Shown here: piece after piece, positions 41,809 through 50,987 of the stretch
Layout: the number at the start of each line of letters is the position of its first letter
Position numbering within the stretch: the stretch's first letter is position 1
NCBI RefSeq assembly: GCF_013364355.1
Contig: NZ_CP054931.1
Location: 1,984,001 to 2,048,000 of the forward strand
DNA: 64,000 nt
Direction: 5' to 3'
From: Stenotrophomonas sp. NA06056
GTDB lineage: Bacteria > Pseudomonadota > Gammaproteobacteria > Xanthomonadales > Xanthomonadaceae
Translations under genes and position numbers: made by a program
The notes under the pieces: model-generated
What the model was told of the DNA's origin: nothing
Seen by the model: the letters and a program-made list of their open reading frames with translations, nothing else
Databases searched by the model: none

Positions 41809-44004
41809 TCAGTCGGCCGTACCGCCGTTGCTGGCCGCTGCGGCACCGGGCAGCAGCGCAGGCCGACCCTCGAACCACTCCCGCGCGCCAGCCAGATGCC
41901 ATTGACGGCGCTGGCCATCCAGTTCGATGCCGGCGCCCAGCAGGCCCCAGCGCAGGTACAGGTCGCCGCGCTTGCGCTGATCCAGCAGATCCAACCGCGC
42001 ACGTAGCGAAAGGCGCTCGTTTTCCGCCTGCAGTCCATCCAGCACCAGATGCCCGGCGCGCCAGCGCAGTCGGGTATGCGCATCCACCTGGCCGGAATCG
42101 AGCAGGGACAACGCCCAGCGCGGGTAGTCGCTGCGCTCGGCAAACAGCGCCAGCAGCGGGCCCGCGTCGCGCATTGCAAGGTCCGCACGCGCATCCACCT
42201 GGAAGGGTGACTGCGCATCGATGTCACCGCGGGCGACGGTGACACGGCCCCACCACGGTTGTGGTCGCTGCTGGTCACCCACCTGCACGTTGCGCAGCTC
42301 GATCACGCTTCCGCCGAGATCGAACCGGCGCTGGCTGAAGTCGCCGCGCTGCAGCCTGCCATCGACGCGCGCGTCGCCCTGCAGGTCAAGCCCCGCTATC
42401 TGCAGGCGGGCGCGCTGACTGCGCAGACGGACACTGCCGTTGCCGACCCGGCCTTGGGTATCAAGTTGAACGTCGCCGCTTACCTGGCCAGCACCTCCCA
42501 GCAGCCGCACCTGGCCCGTGCCCAGGTAGCGGTTGTAGGCGGTGAGGTCTGGAATGGTCGCGTCATCGAAGCGCAGCTGCGCACGTACGCCCTTGCGCAG
42601 TTCGCGCAGGCGGCCATCACCCGTCAGTGTCAGCGCCAGATCACGCCCATCGAACAATGTGGCGCCTTTGGCGCCGCCCGCACGGGCATTGAACGTGGGA
42701 AGCTTCACTGCCAACACGGCGCGCGTCGGCGTTCCGGCCTGCAGCTGTCCATGGGCGCTGGCCGTTCCCTGCATGTGCACGCCGGCCACCTCGGCCACCG
42801 CCCGCGCCGCAGGGATGTCGACGCTGCTGCCAGCAGCCAGCTCTCCGTCCTGCAGGCGCAGGTCCGCGCGCAGGACGCCGCCGCCCTGCAGCTGGAACCA
42901 GGGCTTCTGCACGAACAGCGCGGGGATCCAGTTGAGCGAGGTGAAGGTCCATTCGCCCTTGACCGTGCCAGACGTGCGCGCCAGTACATCGCTGGGTTCG
43001 GCAAATGGAATGTGCCGCCCGGCGATGATCAGGTCCGCGTCCAGTGCGGCGCCGGTGCCGTCGCGCTGCGGCAATCGCGCCTGCAAGCGGATATCGCGGG
43101 CGGCGTCCAGCTGCACCGCCAGCGTTCCGCGATCCGGCGCGCCGGCGCCCACCTGCAATGGAATCCGCCAGACGGCATGGCTGCCTGGCTGCAGTGTGCC
43201 TTGATCAAGGGTGATCGAGGCCTGCAAGTGCCCCGGCACGGCGGCGCTGGCAATCGAGGGTAGCTGGGTGTCCGTATCCAGCCGCAGCCCCTGGCTGCGC
43301 GCCTGCACCTCCAGCGCTGCATGCAGCAGACCCAGCTTCGCCAACCCCGGTGCCTGATCGCGATAGTGGCGCGGATAGGAGAACTGCGTCTTCAACTGCA
43401 TGTCGCCGAGCAGCTGGGTGCCGTCGAAGCTGACATCGGCATCAGCGAAAGCCACTTCCGAGCCCAGTAGTTCCGAGGGCCCACCACGCAGCTGCTTGAC
43501 GAAGCCGACCGTGCCGCTGCCCTGGCCGACGATCAGCAGCTTGCCGGCGCGGAAACTGCGGATGCTGTCGCTATGGATCGCATCGAATCGCAAGGTCCAG
43601 CCACGATCACCGCGTGGGGGAGAGGGAATGGCCTCATCCACGCGCGCGATCTCTGCGGCCACACCGGTGGCGTGCAGCGACGGCACGCGCACCTCGCGGT
43701 GGAACAGCGGCAACAGCGCCAGTCGGGCACTGGCGCGGTCCGCGCGCAGCACATACACCGTGTGATTGACGTGGCCGCGCATCTGCACGTTCCAGGCGAT
43801 GACGTGTCCTGGCAGCAGCGTGATCGCAGGGCCGGTTGTCATCACGAACTTGTGCGGTTTGCGATTGGTGACCTGATCGAACAGCGGTGTATTGAGAAAA
43901 ATGTTCCCCGCAAGCAGATACAGCAGATACAGGCCCAGCAGGTAAGGCAGCAACCTGCGCCCGTAGTGGAGCCATCGCTGCGGGCGGGCGAGGGAGTAGG
44001 GCAT
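41809..44004 (-). CDS. AsmA-like large envelope protein
   Basis: The 731-residue protein begins with one membrane helix (LLPYLLGLYLLYLLAGNIFL, residues 20-40), then about 650 residues of repetitive beta structure (QLDAARDIRLQARLPQRDG, LRADLRLQDGELAAGSSV) and no catalytic motifs. This is the layout of AsmA/TamB/YhdP-like proteins, which span the periplasm and help move lipids to the outer membrane. The start ATG gives the hydrophobic N-terminus at the right place; a longer open frame into the next gene is spurious. The gene is divergent from the effector gene, 121 nt apart. Confidence 0.7.
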   Translation of the reverse strand: MPYSLARPQRWLHYGRRLLPYLLGLYLLYLLAGNIFLNTPLFDQVTNRKPHKFVMTTGPAITLLPGHVIAWNVQMRGHVNHTVYVLRADRASARLALLPLFHREVRVPSLHATGVAAEIARVDEAIPSPPRGDRGWTLRFDAIHSDSIRSFRAGKLLIVGQGSGTVGFVKQLRGGPSELLGSEVAFADADVSFDGTQLLGDMQLKTQFSYPRHYRDQAPGLAKLGLLHAALEVQARSQGLRLDTDTQLPSIASAAVPGHLQASITLDQGTLQPGSHAVWRIPLQVGAGAPDRGTLAVQLDAARDIRLQARLPQRDGTGAALDADLIIAGRHIPFAEPSDVLARTSGTVKGEWTFTSLNWIPALFVQKPWFQLQGGGVLRADLRLQDGELAAGSSVDIPAARAVAEVAGVHMQGTASAHGQLQAGTPTRAVLAVKLPTFNARAGGAKGATLFDGRDLALTLTGDGRLRELRKGVRAQLRFDDATIPDLTAYNRYLGTGQVRLLGGAGQVSGDVQLDTQGRVGNGSVRLRSQRARLQIAGLDLQGDARVDGRLQRGDFSQRRFDLGGSVIELRNVQVGDQQRPQPWWGRVTVARGDIDAQSPFQVDARADLAMRDAGPLLALFAERSDYPRWALSLLDSGQVDAHTRLRWRAGHLVLDGLQAENERLSLRARLDLLDQRKRGDLYLRWGLLGAGIELDGQRRQWHLAGAREWFEGRPALLPGAAAASNGGTAD

Positions 44005-44062
44005 GAACCCTCGGCGGGGAGTGAGATGGTCATCACTATCGTGGATGCGGCTGCGGCACGAT

Positions 44063-44117
44063 GTGAACGTGCTGCGCACCCTGCGCTCTATAATCAGCAT
44101 GTCTCTGTTCAAGGAGG
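44063..44117 (+). promoter_or_regulatory. Promoter and strong ribosome site of the effector gene
   Basis: A perfect TATAAT lies at 44089-44094, in the 120-base gap to the divergent gene. The -35 region (GTGAAC at 44063-44068, or TGAACG) matches poorly, so an activator may be needed. AAGGAGG at 44111-44117 precedes the ATG by 7 nt, a strong ribosome binding site. Confidence 0.55.
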
Positions 44118-44124
44118 TCACGGC

Positions 44125-45978
44125 ATGAATGCCCAGACCAGCAAGGAAGGCGCAACTCCGGACGCGCCGCGCGATGCCGCCACGGCATCGTTCGATCCGA
44201 CGTATACCTCGGCAAACAGCGAGGTCCGCGCTGCCGCCGCGGGTTACTCGGTCACGTTGAACGAGGGCGACGGCGCGCTGAAAGTGGGCGCTGAGCAGAA
44301 GCGCGCTGCGTCCAGTCTTGCATCGCAGTTCCAGGGCACGTCGCTGAGCATGGCCGGCAGCCCGACAGCCGATGGCGGCAGGGACTACCTGCTCACGATG
44401 GAGTCGGTGGTCGGCGCAAGCGTGAAGGGTGCCGGCTTCCAGGACACCAGCAGCACGGGTGTACGCGCGCGCTACAGGGTCAGCCTGCCCAGCGACGCGG
44501 TGGACGTCGATCCCACCCGCGTCAATCCGTTCGATCCGCAGACCATTCCCAAAGGAGGCAGCGTCACCCTGGATGGTCAGCAGTTCACGGGTACCGCGCT
44601 GGAAGGCAGTTTCCGCAACATCGCCATGCAGAGCCAGACGACCGAGGCGAGCGGTGGCAGCTACCGTGTGGATCGCCTGGAAGATGGACGGGTGCGGGTC
44701 ACCACCGGGCCGAACGAGGCGGTCGAAGCCTTCAACGGCATGGGATTCAACGCTGGCCGGTTCAGCGCGATTGCCGGCCGCCAGGACGCGCTCGGTCACT
44801 CTGCCGTCCGCACCGCCACCTTCGATCTGGATCAACCCGAAGGCCGTCAGGCCTATGAACAGTTCATCGACAACGGCACGTTGAGCAGCCAGACCCCGGG
44901 CGTACAGGATCTGGCTACGGTCGAGCGGCTGGGCGTGAGTTCGCAGACCCGGCTGAAAGTCGGCTACGGCGACACGTTCGGCGTGGATCTGGCAGGTGCC
45001 CGCAACAGCGGTGACGTAGTGCAGGTCAGCCGCGAAGATGGCAGCCGCACCGAAGTGCGCAGCGTGCAGTACAACGGCAATCTGCCGGCAGCCCGGGTCA
45101 GCGCTTACGGTGCCGACGGCCAGGAGGATACGGCGCAGCGCCGTTACGAGTTCACCTTCGACCTGCGGGGGCATGCGCAGGGTGAACAGATTGCCGGGAT
45201 GGTCAACGCGGCGCTGTCCGGTGACCCAGCAGGTGATCGTGGGCCGGTAAAGGCGGGCGAGCTGAATACTCTGAGCTTCAGCGAGGACCAGATGCGCACA
45301 CTGATGGAGCGCACCCAATCGATGGTCAAGGACAACCCGATGCTGGGTCCGTCGTGGCAGGTGCTTGCAGGGGACGGCAGCGGCAATCCGCAGCAGGATG
45401 TGGACGCCTTCGCCCTGGCGCTGGCACGCAACCAGGGGCAATCCACCTACGGCATGGCCGAACGCATGTTCCACATCGCCGCAGCGGGCGGCAAGGATCT
45501 GCAGAAGATCGACGCGGGCGTGCAGGGCGAGCACCTGCAGTCGCTTGCGGCGCCGTCACCGCTGCTGCCGCGTCAGGACCCGCGGCACGCCGCAAGCCCG
45601 GACCATGGCCTGTGGCTGCAGAGCCAGGGCGCGGTGGGCAGCCTTGACCAGGCCATGGGGCGACAGCCCGATGAGATGAGCGAACGCCTGGGCATGGCGC
45701 TGCTGGTCGCGGCAAAGGACAAGGGTCTGCAGCGGATTGACGAGGCCGTGCTCAGCGACGATGGCCGCTATGCATTTGCGGTGCAGGGTCAGCCGCACGC
45801 TGCGGATCGTCAGATCGCCCGCACCGAGACCGCGCAGGCGGTGGCCATGCCGGTCGAAGATCAGCTGCGCCAGCTGCAGGACGCGCCCCGGCACTCCAGT
45901 GCTGTGCAGCAAGATGCCCGGCAACAGGAGCAGGAGCAGGCCGTACAGGAGCAGGCCGCGCGGGCCATGCCGCGCTGA
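44125..45978 (+). CDS. Putative type IV secretion effector with C-terminal XVIPCD
   Basis: The 617-residue protein has no signal peptide. Residues about 485-600 form an XVIPCD: SPDHGLWLQSQGAVGSLDQA, QPDEMSERLGMALLVAAKDK, GLQRIDEAVLSDDGRYAFAV, then a Gln-rich C-terminus (QQDARQQEQEQAVQEQAAR). In Xanthomonas and Stenotrophomonas this module directs antibacterial effectors to VirD4 of the X-T4SS. The N-terminal 480 residues match no toxin family I know; they look beta-rich (GYGDTFGVDLAGARNSGDVV). Immunity genes normally precede such effectors on the same strand, but here the upstream gene is divergent, so either immunity is elsewhere or the protein is an orphan. Confidence 0.85.
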   Translation: MNAQTSKEGATPDAPRDAATASFDPTYTSANSEVRAAAAGYSVTLNEGDGALKVGAEQKRAASSLASQFQGTSLSMAGSPTADGGRDYLLTMESVVGASVKGAGFQDTSSTGVRARYRVSLPSDAVDVDPTRVNPFDPQTIPKGGSVTLDGQQFTGTALEGSFRNIAMQSQTTEASGGSYRVDRLEDGRVRVTTGPNEAVEAFNGMGFNAGRFSAIAGRQDALGHSAVRTATFDLDQPEGRQAYEQFIDNGTLSSQTPGVQDLATVERLGVSSQTRLKVGYGDTFGVDLAGARNSGDVVQVSREDGSRTEVRSVQYNGNLPAARVSAYGADGQEDTAQRRYEFTFDLRGHAQGEQIAGMVNAALSGDPAGDRGPVKAGELNTLSFSEDQMRTLMERTQSMVKDNPMLGPSWQVLAGDGSGNPQQDVDAFALALARNQGQSTYGMAERMFHIAAAGGKDLQKIDAGVQGEHLQSLAAPSPLLPRQDPRHAASPDHGLWLQSQGAVGSLDQAMGRQPDEMSERLGMALLVAAKDKGLQRIDEAVLSDDGRYAFAVQGQPHAADRQIARTETAQAVAMPVEDQLRQLQDAPRHSSAVQQDARQQEQEQAVQEQAARAMPR

Positions 45979-45988
45979 CGCGCACATG

Positions 45989-46007
45989 GCCCGGCTGTGC
46001 GCCGGGC
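45989..46007. terminator. Hairpin between the convergent effector and DUF4034-like genes
   Basis: GCCCGG and CCGGGC form a 6-bp stem with a 7-nt loop in the 33-base gap between convergent stops. It may end transcripts from both sides, but no T-run follows on either strand. Confidence 0.4.
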
Positions 46008-46011
46008 GCGA

Positions 46012-47022
46012 TCATCGTGCAAAGGAGCCCTCGGGCAGGCATTGGCGCTCGGCCGAGTCGACGACCATGCCCAGGTAAGGTTCGCCAATGCCTTGTCTGG
46101 CCAGCAACTGGCGCTGCCAACCTTTCGCGGCGGGCACGTCACTGCTGAGGCAGGCATGGCGGGCGGCGGCCTCCAGGTTCCATGCAGTGGGGTACTCGGC
46201 CAGGATGTCCTGCCACCCCTGTCGCATCAGCGGCCACTCGACTGCCGAGTTCTGGAACAGCCGCTGCCCTGACACGCCCTCGCTGACCGACGCGTACATG
46301 CGCGCATACAGGCTGGCGCGGCGACGCTTGGATGTGCGCGTGATGGCATGCCGCGCGAAGGCTTCCATCTGCTGCGCATCGCCATGCCAGTGCGGGGTGA
46401 AGCGCTGGATCGCGATCAGATACAGCGGGTCATGGTCGGGAAAGAGCTTGCTGCCTTCGTCGAACAGCGTCATGAACGCTGCTTCGTCCACCCCCTGCCG
46501 CAACGCGATCAGGATGGACATTTCATACCAGTAGGGGTCGCGCTTGGCGATCGCCTTATGCTCCTGCATATAGGCTGCTGCCACCGCGTTGTACTCGTTG
46601 AACTGCTGCCAGTCCTGCGCGCCCACCTCGTTCGCATAACCATCACCACGGAAGCTCCAGGCGAGGTTGAGCGGAACGCGCGCGGCGGCCAGGTGGGCCG
46701 ACGGAGAGCGCGGTGATTGCCGAATCCAGCGTGCGGCCCACGCGGTCCAGTCATTCCACTGCTGTACGTCCTGATGCGCAGTGCCGATGCGGCGCGACAT
46801 GCAGATGTAGAAACGGCCGAGGTTGGAATAGCCACTGGCATTGCGCTCACCCTTGCGGAAGCGCTCGGCCATGGCATCCAGCGCCTTGAAATCGTCGGCG
46901 TCCATCAGTTGCGCCACCTGCTCGCACAGGGCCAGTGAATCGGGGTCTTCCGCAGCCCAGGCGGGCGAAGCGGAAAGACAGGTCACGCTCAACAGCGTGC
47001 CGACGAAGTGCATCCTGCGCAT
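46012..47022 (-). CDS. DUF4034-like secreted protein
   Basis: This 336-residue precursor has a signal peptide (MRRMHFVGTLLSVTCLSASPAWA). The mature part is largely helical and Trp/Tyr-rich (ASGYSNLGRFYICMSRR, AKRDPYWYEMSILIALRQG, DHDPLYLIAIQRFTPHWHGD), matching the pattern I associate with DUF4034, a periplasmic family of unknown function. The gene converges on the effector gene. It might be considered as an immunity candidate, but XVIPCD immunity proteins usually sit on the same strand upstream, so this is not supported. AAGGAT precedes the ATG. Confidence 0.75.
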   Translation of the reverse strand: MRRMHFVGTLLSVTCLSASPAWAAEDPDSLALCEQVAQLMDADDFKALDAMAERFRKGERNASGYSNLGRFYICMSRRIGTAHQDVQQWNDWTAWAARWIRQSPRSPSAHLAAARVPLNLAWSFRGDGYANEVGAQDWQQFNEYNAVAAAYMQEHKAIAKRDPYWYEMSILIALRQGVDEAAFMTLFDEGSKLFPDHDPLYLIAIQRFTPHWHGDAQQMEAFARHAITRTSKRRRASLYARMYASVSEGVSGQRLFQNSAVEWPLMRQGWQDILAEYPTAWNLEAAARHACLSSDVPAAKGWQRQLLARQGIGEPYLGMVVDSAERQCLPEGSFAR

Positions 47023-47139
47023 CGGGGTCATCCTTGAAATTGAGGGCCGGGGGGGCATCAGGCTGGTCCCGGCAGGCGCAGTATCCCATTGCCCGCCGCC
47101 CATCGGAAGCGCCACCGTCTTCTGCGCTACGCTGGGCGC

Positions 47140-47601
47140 ATGTCCCAGAGCCCCGAACTGCTGCGCCGCCTGCTGCGCGCCAAGGACCATATGGACCGGG
47201 CCAGCCACGAAGACTGGCCGGTGGCCCGGCTGGCGCAGGTCAGTGCGGTCTCTTCGGCCCATTTCGCGCGCTCCTTCAAGGATGCCTTCGGAGTGCCGCC
47301 GCATCGCTACTTGCTCAGTCGACGCATCGAGCGCGCCGTCGCTCTGCTGCGCGATACCGATCTGCCGATCACCGAGATCGCGCTGCAGACTGGCTGGACC
47401 AGCCTGGGCACCTTCGGCCGGATCTTCCGCGACATCACCGGCGACAGCCCGGGCGCCATCCGCAGCCGTGAACGTACCGACGCTCCGGCGCAGGGCCCTG
47501 TACCGGAGTGCCACGCCCGTGCCGCGCAGCGCCCGGATCTGAAGATCGCAGTTTTGGAGAAGCGCCGTCGCGGCAGCCTTGTTAGCGTAGATCCCACCTG
47601 A
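47140..47601 (+). CDS. AraC-type DNA-binding domain protein (no sensor domain)
   Basis: The 153-residue protein is little more than an AraC helix-turn-helix pair: PVARLAQVSAVSSAHFARSF for the first, LPITEIALQTGWTSLGTFGR for the second, with FKDAFGVPPHRYLLSRRIERA between them. No effector-binding domain is present; the Arg-rich C-terminal 40 residues are unlike known AraC domains. It is the first gene of an operon with a VOC protein 11 nt downstream, so it probably regulates that pair or itself. Confidence 0.9.
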   Translation: MSQSPELLRRLLRAKDHMDRASHEDWPVARLAQVSAVSSAHFARSFKDAFGVPPHRYLLSRRIERAVALLRDTDLPITEIALQTGWTSLGTFGRIFRDITGDSPGAIRSRERTDAPAQGPVPECHARAAQRPDLKIAVLEKRRRGSLVSVDPT

Positions 47602-47612
47602 GGGAGAATCCT

Positions 47613-48032
47613 ATGACTGGCATGGTGAATGTGGTTGGGCTGTATGTGCACGACCAGGACGCGGCGCTCGATTTCTATGTCGACGTGCTCGGCTTCCAGG
47701 TGCACACCGACGTGGGCAGCGGCGACTATCGCTGGCTGACGGTGCACTCCGGCGACAAGAACGGCTTCCAGCTGGGCCTGTTCAAGCCGGGGCCGCCGGT
47801 ACACGATGCCGCCACTGCACTGACCCTGCAGCAGATGGTGGCCAAGGGCGCGATGCCACCGCTGGTACTGGCAGTGGACGATTGCCGGGCCAGCTACGAA
47901 CGACTGTTGGCGCGTGGCGTGGAATTCACCCAGGAGCCGGTGGAACGCTTCGGTGCGGTGGATGCGGGGTTCCGCGATCCGTCCGGGAATGGCTGGAAGA
48001 TGATCGAGCGTCCCACGAGGAACCCGCAATGA
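47613..48032 (+). CDS. VOC/glyoxalase-fold protein
   Basis: The 139-residue protein has the beta-alpha-beta-beta-beta fold of the VOC superfamily: VNVVGLYVHDQDAALDFYVDVLGFQVHTDV at the start and FQEPVERFGAVDAGFRDPSGNGW at the end. Members are glyoxalases, fosfomycin or bleomycin resistance proteins or ring-cleavage dioxygenases. The sequence here does not decide between them. GAGGGAG lies before the ATG. It overlaps the next gene by 4 nt. Confidence 0.9.
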   Translation: MTGMVNVVGLYVHDQDAALDFYVDVLGFQVHTDVGSGDYRWLTVHSGDKNGFQLGLFKPGPPVHDAATALTLQQMVAKGAMPPLVLAVDDCRASYERLLARGVEFTQEPVERFGAVDAGFRDPSGNGWKMIERPTRNPQ

Positions 48033-48238
48033 GGGCTGGTGGCTGGGCGCGCCCCGTGCACCGCTGGACCTCGATCATCTTCACTTTGGCGGTAATCGCC
48101 AACTTCGTGGGGCGCTGGGCGGGGCAGGGCGAGCCACCCGCCTGGATCACCTACTCGCCACTGCCGCCGTTGTTCCTGCAGTTGTTCACCGGGCTGTACC
48201 TGTTTGCCGTCCCTTATCTGCTGCCGAGGCGTGCGTAG
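48029..48238 (+). CDS. Small membrane protein
   Basis: This 69-residue protein has two hydrophobic segments (TSIIFTLAVIANFVG and LPPLFLQLFTGLYLFAVPYLL). It overlaps the VOC gene by ATGA and is therefore co-translated with it. The AraC-VOC-membrane trio is a compact operon. Nothing shows its function. Confidence 0.75.
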   Translation: MRAGGWARPVHRWTSIIFTLAVIANFVGRWAGQGEPPAWITYSPLPPLFLQLFTGLYLFAVPYLLPRRA

Positions 48239-48328
48239 GGGAAGCTGCGCATTGGATCACGCCGCACGGACTGGGCCAGCCTGCGGCGTGTGATGATGGA
48301 GCCCAGGTGATCGCTAAGGAATGCACGC

Positions 48329-49813
48329 ATGTCATTGGATTGGTTGTTGATCGGCGCTCTTCTGGCGGCGCCCGCCGTTGATGCGCAGGACGAGACATGG
48401 TCCGTGCGGTTGTCCGGCGATCTTGCGGCCATCGATGCGGCCTTGCGTGACAGCCATCCGGGCATGTTCGACGCGCGCAATCCCGGCTTCGTGCCACAGC
48501 TCGATGCAGCGCTGGCGCAGGCACGCTCCCGCGCCGCCAAGGTCGACAGCCATGCCGGGTACTGGTGGACACTGAAAGGCTACGCAGCGACCTTCAACGA
48601 TGGCCATGTCAGCCTGAATGCCATGGCAGGCGCCCCGCAGCTGGCGATCCGTTGGCCGGGATTCCTGACCGGTTTCGATGGCGACGCGCAGATCGTCATG
48701 ACCGCCGAGGAGGGCGTCGCGCTGCCTCCTCTGGGCGCTACGCTGGCCTCATGCGATGGCGTGGACGCGCAGGTGCTGGCGCGGCAACGCGTGGGTGACT
48801 TCAGCGGGCGCTGGAACCTGCAGGCCAGCCGAATCCATGCAGGCGGCGAAGTATTGCTGGATCAGGGCAATCCCTTCATTGCCACGCCACGCATGTGCAC
48901 CTTCCTCGTGCAGGGGCGAATGGTGGACTATCCGCTGGTGTGGAAGCCCATCGATGCCGCAGCACTTGCACCACGCCTGGCCGATACCCGTCGCAGCTTC
49001 CGGCCAGCCAATGGCATGCGCAGGATGCCCGGCGGTGGCTACTGGATCACCACCAGCAGCTTCAATGCCGATCCCACCAAAAGCAATTTCAAGGAATTGA
49101 CTCGGCTGCTGCAGACGCTTGCTGGCCAGTCCGATGCATTGCGGCAAGCGCCGGTGGTGGTGCTGGATGTGCGCGGCAACAGCGGCGGCGCCTCGCAATG
49201 GAGTCTCGAGCTTGCGCGCCTGGTCTGGGGCAGGGAGCGTGTCGACACCATCGGCGACCACACCTGGGTCGAGTGGCGCGCTTCCAAGGCGAATCTGGCC
49301 CAGTTGCAGGCATTCCAGGCAACGCTGAAGGCCTCGCCCGATGCAGCAGCTGAAATGCTGTCGATGCTCGACACGGTCACCGCAGGCATGGCCCAGGCGC
49401 TGGCCAAGGGCGAGCCGCTCTGGCATGCGCCACGCCCACCGGATGCTGCTTCCCCACCGGCTGCTGTAGATACACCGGCGCGGCCACGGCGCAATGTAGT
49501 GGTCGTTGCCGATGCCTCCTGCGGCTCCGCCTGCCTGGATGCACTGGATCTGTGGAAGCAGCTCGGGGCGATCCAGGTGGGCGTCGAAACGTCCGCCGAT
49601 ACGGTCTACATGGATGTAAGGCCAGAGCCGCTTCCCAGCGGCCTGGCGCGCATTTCCATCCCGATGAAGGTGTTCCGCGGTCGCGCGCGGGGATTCAATG
49701 AAGCCCTGCTGCCTGATTGCCGTTACGCAGGCGACATGCGCGATGGTGCCGCACTGGAAACCTGGGTGTTGCAGGTCGACGCAGCGCGACAGGCAGGGGA
49801 TCGCTGCCCGTGA
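48329..49813 (+). CDS. Secreted S41-family (tail-specific) peptidase-like protein
   Basis: The 494-residue precursor carries a signal peptide (MSLDWLLIGALLAAPAVDA). The C-terminal half shows the S41 fold: VVVLDVRGNSGGASQWSLEL and, near residue 400, DASCGSACLDALDL, where a Ser in GSA would be the nucleophile, as in tail-specific proteases. No PDZ domain is recognisable; the N-terminal 250 residues are family-specific (WWTLKGYAATFNDGHVSLNA). It probably cleaves or binds proteins in the periplasm or outside. The start is the only ATG giving a good signal peptide. Its stop is 5 nt from the nuclease stop, in convergent arrangement. Confidence 0.82.
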   Translation: MSLDWLLIGALLAAPAVDAQDETWSVRLSGDLAAIDAALRDSHPGMFDARNPGFVPQLDAALAQARSRAAKVDSHAGYWWTLKGYAATFNDGHVSLNAMAGAPQLAIRWPGFLTGFDGDAQIVMTAEEGVALPPLGATLASCDGVDAQVLARQRVGDFSGRWNLQASRIHAGGEVLLDQGNPFIATPRMCTFLVQGRMVDYPLVWKPIDAAALAPRLADTRRSFRPANGMRRMPGGGYWITTSSFNADPTKSNFKELTRLLQTLAGQSDALRQAPVVVLDVRGNSGGASQWSLELARLVWGRERVDTIGDHTWVEWRASKANLAQLQAFQATLKASPDAAAEMLSMLDTVTAGMAQALAKGEPLWHAPRPPDAASPPAAVDTPARPRRNVVVVADASCGSACLDALDLWKQLGAIQVGVETSADTVYMDVRPEPLPSGLARISIPMKVFRGRARGFNEALLPDCRYAGDMRDGAALETWVLQVDAARQAGDRCP

Positions 49814-49817
49814 TCGC

Positions 49818-50558
49818 TCAGCCCAGATCGCATCCGCTCGGCAGCGGCCAGCTGGTGCTGGGCAGCATGTTCTTCAGCGAGGCCGGCGCATTGATCGCCA
49901 CGTAGCTGGCGCCCAGCAGTTCTTCCAGATCCGCGATGGTGACCAGGTAGCTGTCCAGGCTGCCCAGGCCCGTTTCGTTGGGAATGATCCAGCTGATGGC
50001 TTTGGCGGTGCCGGTGTTCGGATCCTTGGTGATGATCGTCTTCCAGAAGAATTCCGGGGTCGGAATGCCGTGGCTGGCCAGGAAATAGTCATTGGACGCA
50101 TCGCCATAGACAACGCCGCCATAGACGTCGACGGGGGCAATGTCCCGATAGCACTCAGCGACATTCTCGGCCTTGACCCAGATGCCCTGATTGAAGCTGG
50201 ACACCTGCGGCACGATGTTGGTCATGTAGTTGGCGCGGCGGATGTAAGTGGCGTCGTAGTCCATATGGTTGGACGTCACCAGATGGCCCCGGTCATAGCC
50301 GGACTGCACGCTGGCATAGGAGGACGTACTGGTCTGGCCGAGGCAACCTGCCGGCAGGTCCGGGTCCCTGTAGAAGCTGGACGGACGTGCGGCCGAACCG
50401 GTGTCCGCCACCAGTGTGTATTCGTACCGGGTCGCACTGTGGATGCTGCAGTCATAGGTCAATACGAACCCTCCCTTGTTGAGGGTCACGACCTGGGCGT
50501 GTGCTGCGCCGGCAAAGGCGCTGAAAGCAAGGGCAAGCAAGAACGTGGCAAGGCGCAT
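49818..50558 (-). CDS. Secreted DNA/RNA non-specific endonuclease (beta-beta-alpha-metal)
   Basis: The 246-residue precursor has a signal peptide (MRLATFLLALAFSAFAGAAHA). The DRGH motif with His92 (GYDRGHLVTSNHMD), followed by RRANYMTNIVPQVSSFNQGIWVKAE with the metal-binding Asn, is the signature of the NUC family such as Serratia nuclease. It would degrade DNA and RNA outside the cell, perhaps for nutrition or biofilm turnover. The gene lies convergent to the S41 peptidase, and its promoter lies in the 429-nt gap that follows. Confidence 0.93.
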   Translation of the reverse strand: MRLATFLLALAFSAFAGAAHAQVVTLNKGGFVLTYDCSIHSATRYEYTLVADTGSAARPSSFYRDPDLPAGCLGQTSTSSYASVQSGYDRGHLVTSNHMDYDATYIRRANYMTNIVPQVSSFNQGIWVKAENVAECYRDIAPVDVYGGVVYGDASNDYFLASHGIPTPEFFWKTIITKDPNTGTAKAISWIIPNETGLGSLDSYLVTIADLEELLGASYVAINAPASLKNMLPSTSWPLPSGCDLG

Positions 50559-50987
50559 TGCGGATCTCCATGGATGTGGGCAAGGCGCAGCCGTCCACCA
50601 CGGCAGGCCAGGCCTTTCCGTGTGAAGGACGATGCGGTGACAGGGACGGGGGATGCGATCCGGCCGTGGCCGGTGGTGCCTGGAATCTCGACCGCTGAAG
50701 GGCGTTACGAACGCTGTCGCGGTGTCGTTAGCGTCATTTGTTGACGCCGGCAGGTCAACGCCCAAAGTGCGAAGGTGTGACTGCGCGCAAGCACTGGGCT
50801 CCTGTCAGATCAGGGCACCTCTGCATGAAAAGAAGAGCTGGTAATGGCGTCGCCGCTACCCGGGCGAGCGCCGGCCGCAGGATGCGCACAGGGGATTAAC
50901 GTGACGCATCACGCACGGGCCGTTCGATGCCCTGTAGCGGTCGTGCAGCGCTGGCGCTATGCTCGCTCGGAAAAGGGGACTACGCAG
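50559..50987. other. Divergent intergenic region, no gene seen
   Basis: 429 bases between the nuclease and a lipoprotein gene, transcribed away from each other. It contains two small palindromes: GCGTT-ACG-AACGC at 50702-50714 and GCGTCA-(5 nt)-TGACGC at 50731-50747. No RNA gene, convincing promoter or coding frame was recognised; the one short frame (63 codons at 50653-50844) has no ribosome site. Confidence 0.5.

Noticed and set aside
46012..47022. DUF4034-like protein as immunity protein for the XVIPCD effector
   Set aside because: It is convergent and downstream, with its own promoter side, not in the upstream same-strand position usual for immunity genes.
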